Origin: LMDS01 sp039930465 | GTDB lineage: Bacteria; Pseudomonadota; Gammaproteobacteria; Burkholderiales; Burkholderiaceae_C | NCBI GenBank assembly: GCA_039930465.1 | Contig: JBDTTU010000008.1 | Coordinates: forward strand, 1-64,000 | Reading direction: 5' to 3' | DNA length: 64,000 bases | Part shown: positions 60,962 to 64,000 of the stretch, piece after piece | Layout of the letters: each line of letters begins with the position of its first letter | How positions within the stretch are numbered: position 1 is the first letter of the stretch | The notes under the pieces: generated by a model | What the model was told of the DNA's origin: nothing | The model's input: the letters and a program-made list of their open reading frames with translations, nothing else | Databases searched by the model: none | Made by a program: the position numbers and the translations under genes

Positions 60962-61664
60962 CCGCCAGATCCAGCAGGTTCGGCCAGTCGACCGCGCTGG
61001 CGTTCACGAAGCCGTAGTTCAGGGCGGTTACCCGAACCTCGCCGCTGCGCGCAGATGCTGCGGGGAAACGGGGGTGGATCAGGATCGAGTCGGTGCGGTT
61101 CTGCACGCCGGAGTCGTAGACCAGCGTGCTGCTGCCTTCGGCGTACAGCCGCAGCCGGCAGGTGCTGCTGCTCGATGTCTGCTGCGTCCCGCCTTCAAAC
61201 GGCAGGACTTGCGTTTGAACGAAACCGGTGCCGCTGCCGTCACCGTCGAACAGATCGAAATCGAGGTTGACGCTGGAATCGAAGTAGTTCTCTATGCCGC
61301 GCAGCGCGGGCACCAGGCGGGCCGAGGCGAAGTGGCGGTAGAAGACGAACAGGCTCGGCAACGACGAGCGGGCGTCGACGAGCACGTTGTCGAAGTCGAA
61401 GGTCGCGCCACCGCCGGGTTGCCGCACGCGGACCGTGTAGTAGGCGCTGTCGAAGTCGACCGGGTTCGTGAGGCCAGTGAACGGCACGCCGGAGCCAATG
61501 AGGGTTGAGCCGACCGACACATCGGCGCTCGGAAACTCCGGGTCCACGTTCAACACCCACACCCGTTGCAGGCCCGGCCCGTCGTCACCCCCGCCACAGC
61601 CGGCGAGTGTGGAGGCCGCGCTCGCGGCAAACAGGCCGATGATCTTGCGCCGGTCGATGGACAT
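60900..61664 (-). CDS. DUF4397-like lipoprotein
   Basis: 254 residues. Twin-type N-terminus MSIDRRKIIGLFAASAASTLAGCGGG with lipobox Cys23. The mature part has a DUF4397-like beta-sandwich look (LQRVWVLNVDPEFPSADVSVGSTLIGSGVPFTGLTNPV). It is anchored in the envelope; its role is unknown. Its 3' end overlaps prfC by 62 bases. RBS AGGAG before the ATG. Confidence 0.75.
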   Translation of the reverse strand: MSIDRRKIIGLFAASAASTLAGCGGGDDGPGLQRVWVLNVDPEFPSADVSVGSTLIGSGVPFTGLTNPVDFDSAYYTVRVRQPGGGATFDFDNVLVDARSSLPSLFVFYRHFASARLVPALRGIENYFDSSVNLDFDLFDGDGSGTGFVQTQVLPFEGGTQQTSSSSTCRLRLYAEGSSTLVYDSGVQNRTDSILIHPRFPAASARSGEVRVTALNYGFVNASAVDWPNLLDLAVSLPAVSGTPDPRVRGVRGT

Positions 61665-61760
61665 GGGAGTCTCCTGTGCGTGAGTGGGTAGGTCGAGTCA
61701 GTGTGACCATAACGCAGCTCGCGCCGAATCGGCGTACGACGAGACCGCGACAATGGCGGG

Positions 61761-62639
61761 ATGCCGTCTGACGCGCCCGCCCCGTCCCGCCTTTCCTTGT
61801 ACCTGGACCTGATTCGCTGGAACCGGCCCGCGGGCAGTTACCTCTTGTTGTGGCCCACGCTCTCGGCACTGTGGATCGCGGCAGGTGGCTTCCCCGGCTG
61901 GCACCTGGCTGTCGTGTTCACGCTCGGCACCTTCCTGATGCGCAGCGCCGGCTGCACCGTGAACGACGTGGCCGACCGCGACTTCGACAGACATGTGAAG
62001 CGCACCGCGAACCGGCCGGTGACGAGCGGCGCGGTCAGCACGCGCGAGGCGTTGTTGCTCGGCAGCGTGCTGGCCTTGCTGGCCTTCGCCCTGGTGCTCA
62101 CGATCAACACCGCCACGGTTCTGTGGAGCTTTGCCGCGCTGGCAGTCAGCATCTTCTACCCGTTCACGAAGCGCTTCTTCTCGATGCCGCAAGCGGTGCT
62201 GGGCGTGGCCTTCAGCTTCGGCATTCCGATGGCTTTCGCCGCAGTGCGTGGCGAGGTGCCGGCGCTGGCCTGGTGGCTGCTCGCCGGCAACCTGTTCTGG
62301 GTGCTGGCCTACGACACCGAGTACGCGATGGTCGACCGCGACGACGATCTCAGGATCGGCATCCAGACCTCGGCCATCACCCTTGGCCGGTTCGACGTGG
62401 CCGCGGTGATGGCGAGTTACGCCGCCTACCTCGTGGTCTGGGCCGCACTCGGCCTGCAGCTCGGCCTGCGCTGGCCCTATTTCGTGGGGCTGGCGGCGGC
62501 CGCAGGCATCGCCGGCTGGCATTACACGCTGATCCGCGAACGCTCGCGCGACGGCTGCTTCCGCGCGTTCCGGCTCAACCACTGGGTCGGCTTCGTGGTG
62601 TTCGTGGGCGTGTTGCTGGCGTTCGCGGTTTCGGAATAG
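61761..62639 (+). CDS. ubiA: 4-hydroxybenzoate octaprenyltransferase
   Basis: 292-residue membrane enzyme of ubiquinone biosynthesis. First Asp-rich motif NDVADRDFDRHVKRTANRPV and second YDTEYAMVDRDDD bind Mg-diphosphate; several membrane segments. RWNRPAGSYLLLWPTLSALW is the family N-terminus. The ATG follows 96 bases of intergenic sequence after the divergent lipoprotein. Confidence 0.96.
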   Translation: MPSDAPAPSRLSLYLDLIRWNRPAGSYLLLWPTLSALWIAAGGFPGWHLAVVFTLGTFLMRSAGCTVNDVADRDFDRHVKRTANRPVTSGAVSTREALLLGSVLALLAFALVLTINTATVLWSFAALAVSIFYPFTKRFFSMPQAVLGVAFSFGIPMAFAAVRGEVPALAWWLLAGNLFWVLAYDTEYAMVDRDDDLRIGIQTSAITLGRFDVAAVMASYAAYLVVWAALGLQLGLRWPYFVGLAAAAGIAGWHYTLIRERSRDGCFRAFRLNHWVGFVVFVGVLLAFAVSE

Positions 62640-62687
62640 CATCGGCTCGTCGCCGGCTGGCCGGTGGCCCCACCCAGGGGGCGCCCG

Positions 62688-63839
62688 ATGAAAACCGCTG
62701 CCGTGCTGTTGATCTGTTTGTGCCTCGTCGCCTGCGCGAGCGCGCCACCGATGCCGCCGGCCGAAGGCCTGTTCCACGACGAACTTTTCGAAGCGCCTTC
62801 GGCGCCGATCCGGCCCGACGACGCCATGGCCATCAGCGCCCAGATGCGCCAATACATCGCCGCCAAGATCAAGAGCAAGGCCGGTTTTGTCGACCGCAAG
62901 CAGCAACTGATCGACGCGCTCTACAGCAAAGACGATCTGATGCTCGAATACGACGCGGCCATCACGCGCACCGCAGCACAAGCCTTCGAGGCGCGCTCAG
63001 GCAACTGCCTCGCGCTCGTGATGATGACGGCTGCGTTCGCGAAGGAACTCGGCCTCTCGGTGCGTTACCAGAGCGTGCTCGGCGACGATTCATGGGACCG
63101 CGCGGGCGACATCTACGTGTCGGTCGGCCACGTCAACCTGACGCTGTCAGACCGGCCGCCGCAGGCTGGCTTGGGGATGATGGACACGGGCCAGCTGACG
63201 GTCGACTTCGTGCCGCCGCGCACCGCCAGCGCGTTGCGCGCGCGCGTGATCGAGGAGCACACGGTCGTGGCCATGTACCTGAACAACCGCGCCGTTGAGT
63301 CGCTCACGCGCGGCGAGGTGCGCGACGCCTACTGGTGGGCGCGCGAAGCGATCCGCAAAGACCCGCAGCTGACCAGCGCCTACATCACGCTGGCGGTGGT
63401 GTACCGCAACCAGCGCCACCCCGAGTTCGCTGAAGAGGCGCTGGAACGCGTTGCCGCCCATGAGCCGGGCAACACGAAGGTGATGTCGAACCGGGTGCTG
63501 GTGCTGCGCGACCTCGGCCGCCAGACCGAAGCCGATGCGCTGCAGAAGCAACTTGCGCAGCTCGACCCGCACCCGCCGTTCAGCTACTTCCACGAGGGCA
63601 TGGCGGCGCTGCGCGAGCGCCGCTTCGAGGCGGCCAGGAAGCTGTTCACCAAAGAGGTCGACCGCGCCCCGTACCACCACGAGTTCCAGTTCTGGCTCGC
63701 GATCACCTACCTCGAGCTGCACGACGCCGCTCGTGCAACCGCCCACCTGACCAAGGCGATGGAAGTGAGCACGACCCGCAAGGACCACGACCTCTACGCC
63801 GCCAAGCTCGGCCGCCTGAAAGCCTTGGGCCCGCAATAG
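62688..63839 (+). CDS. Lipoprotein with transglutaminase-like and TPR regions
   Basis: 383 residues. Signal with lipobox ICLCLVACASAPP (Cys16). The middle part (about 85-160) contains ARSGNCLALVMMTAAFAKELGLSVRYQSV, a transglutaminase-like Cys block, and the C-terminal half is TPR-rich (AYWWAREAIRKDPQLTSAYITLAVVYRNQ). An envelope protein of unknown role. The ATG at 62688 is chosen because it directly gives the signal peptide. Confidence 0.75.
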   Translation: MKTAAVLLICLCLVACASAPPMPPAEGLFHDELFEAPSAPIRPDDAMAISAQMRQYIAAKIKSKAGFVDRKQQLIDALYSKDDLMLEYDAAITRTAAQAFEARSGNCLALVMMTAAFAKELGLSVRYQSVLGDDSWDRAGDIYVSVGHVNLTLSDRPPQAGLGMMDTGQLTVDFVPPRTASALRARVIEEHTVVAMYLNNRAVESLTRGEVRDAYWWAREAIRKDPQLTSAYITLAVVYRNQRHPEFAEEALERVAAHEPGNTKVMSNRVLVLRDLGRQTEADALQKQLAQLDPHPPFSYFHEGMAALRERRFEAARKLFTKEVDRAPYHHEFQFWLAITYLELHDAARATAHLTKAMEVSTTRKDHDLYAAKLGRLKALGPQ

Positions 63840-63870
63840 CGGCGCCGAGCAGCGTCGCGCAGTCAGTGAA

Positions 63871-64000
63871 TCACGGGTAAAGGCCGCGCTCTTCGCGCGC
63901 GATCAGGATGCGTTCGCAGGCCACCGCGAAAGTGGCGGTGCGCAGGCTGATCTTGTGGCGGTCGGCGGTGTCCCAGATCTTCTTCAGCGCGTCGACCATG
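63871..64000 (-). CDS. gdhA: Glutamate/leucine-type dehydrogenase GdhA, C-terminus only (partial)
   Basis: The last 42 codons before the stop are visible, ending SLRTATFAVACERILIAREERGLYP. This matches the C-terminus of NAD(P)-dependent Glu/Leu/Phe/Val dehydrogenases in betaproteobacteria. The catalytic part lies outside the window. Confidence 0.75.
   Translation of the reverse strand, partial: MVDALKKIWDTADRHKISLRTATFAVACERILIAREERGLYP

Overview
The window is a GC-rich chromosomal segment whose gene content (histidine catabolism through HutF/HutG, GTP-dependent PEP carboxykinase, a YiaA-type membrane protein, DUF2145, C-terminal GdhA, Liv-type ABC genes) fits a betaproteobacterium of the order Burkholderiales, probably the Leptothrix/Rubrivivax/Roseateles group. 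That placement comes from recognising protein families, not from a search.

Layout. 1-2250 (minus): NitT/TauT-type ABC transporter. 2354-8133: the hut genes hutG (plus) and hutU-hutD-hutF-hutI (minus, overlapping). A 22-bp palindromic operator upstream of hutU has a degenerate copy between the transporter and hutG, tying the transporter to histidine or urocanate use; no hutH is in the window. 8259-11839: LysR regulator, two small paralogous proteins, and pckG behind a structured leader that looks like an attenuator.

12126-18171 is an accessory block of two adjacent IS1-family (ISMhu11-like) elements carrying passenger genes. Both share 19-bp terminal inverted repeats; the first has an 8-bp target duplication and an intact DDE transposase, the second only the 3' end of one. 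Cargo of element A: a small protein overlapping an ADP-ribosyltransferase-like protein, a small 'KRKDFTQIA' protein and a P63C-domain protein. Cargo of element B: a small protein overlapping a retropepsin-like protein, a second 'KRKDFTQIA' protein and an AAA ATPase. This is the best candidate for an undescribed system.

18223-31868 is housekeeping: tungstate-binding-like protein, MOSC, LysM, old yellow enzyme, rlmJ, a regulator, a three-gene membrane/secreted cluster, an LplT-PlsC fusion, an AbrB/Doc toxin-antitoxin pair, tgt, queA, recG. 31895-41170 holds unusual large proteins: a 1594-residue lipoprotein combining an RCC1 propeller, four CXXCH haem motifs and Ig-like repeats; a secreted WD40/coiled-coil/caspase-like protein; and a membrane-anchored Mrr-like nuclease. 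oxyR follows.

43578-52482 (minus) looks like one catabolic operon: YciI, MetE-like protein, LivF, LivM-LivG fusion, LivH, LivK, CoA transferase, citryl-CoA-lyase-like enzyme and an intradiol dioxygenase of hydroxyquinol type, with a divergent LysR regulator. katG, dps and a DJ-1/PfpI protein follow.

57169-59407 is a 2.2-kb island with a HipB/HipA-like pair and a third gene, inserted in the 5' end of prfC between two copies of an 18-bp core. prfC now uses an island-supplied start. The window ends with a lipoprotein, ubiA, a TPR lipoprotein and the 3' end of a glutamate dehydrogenase gene.
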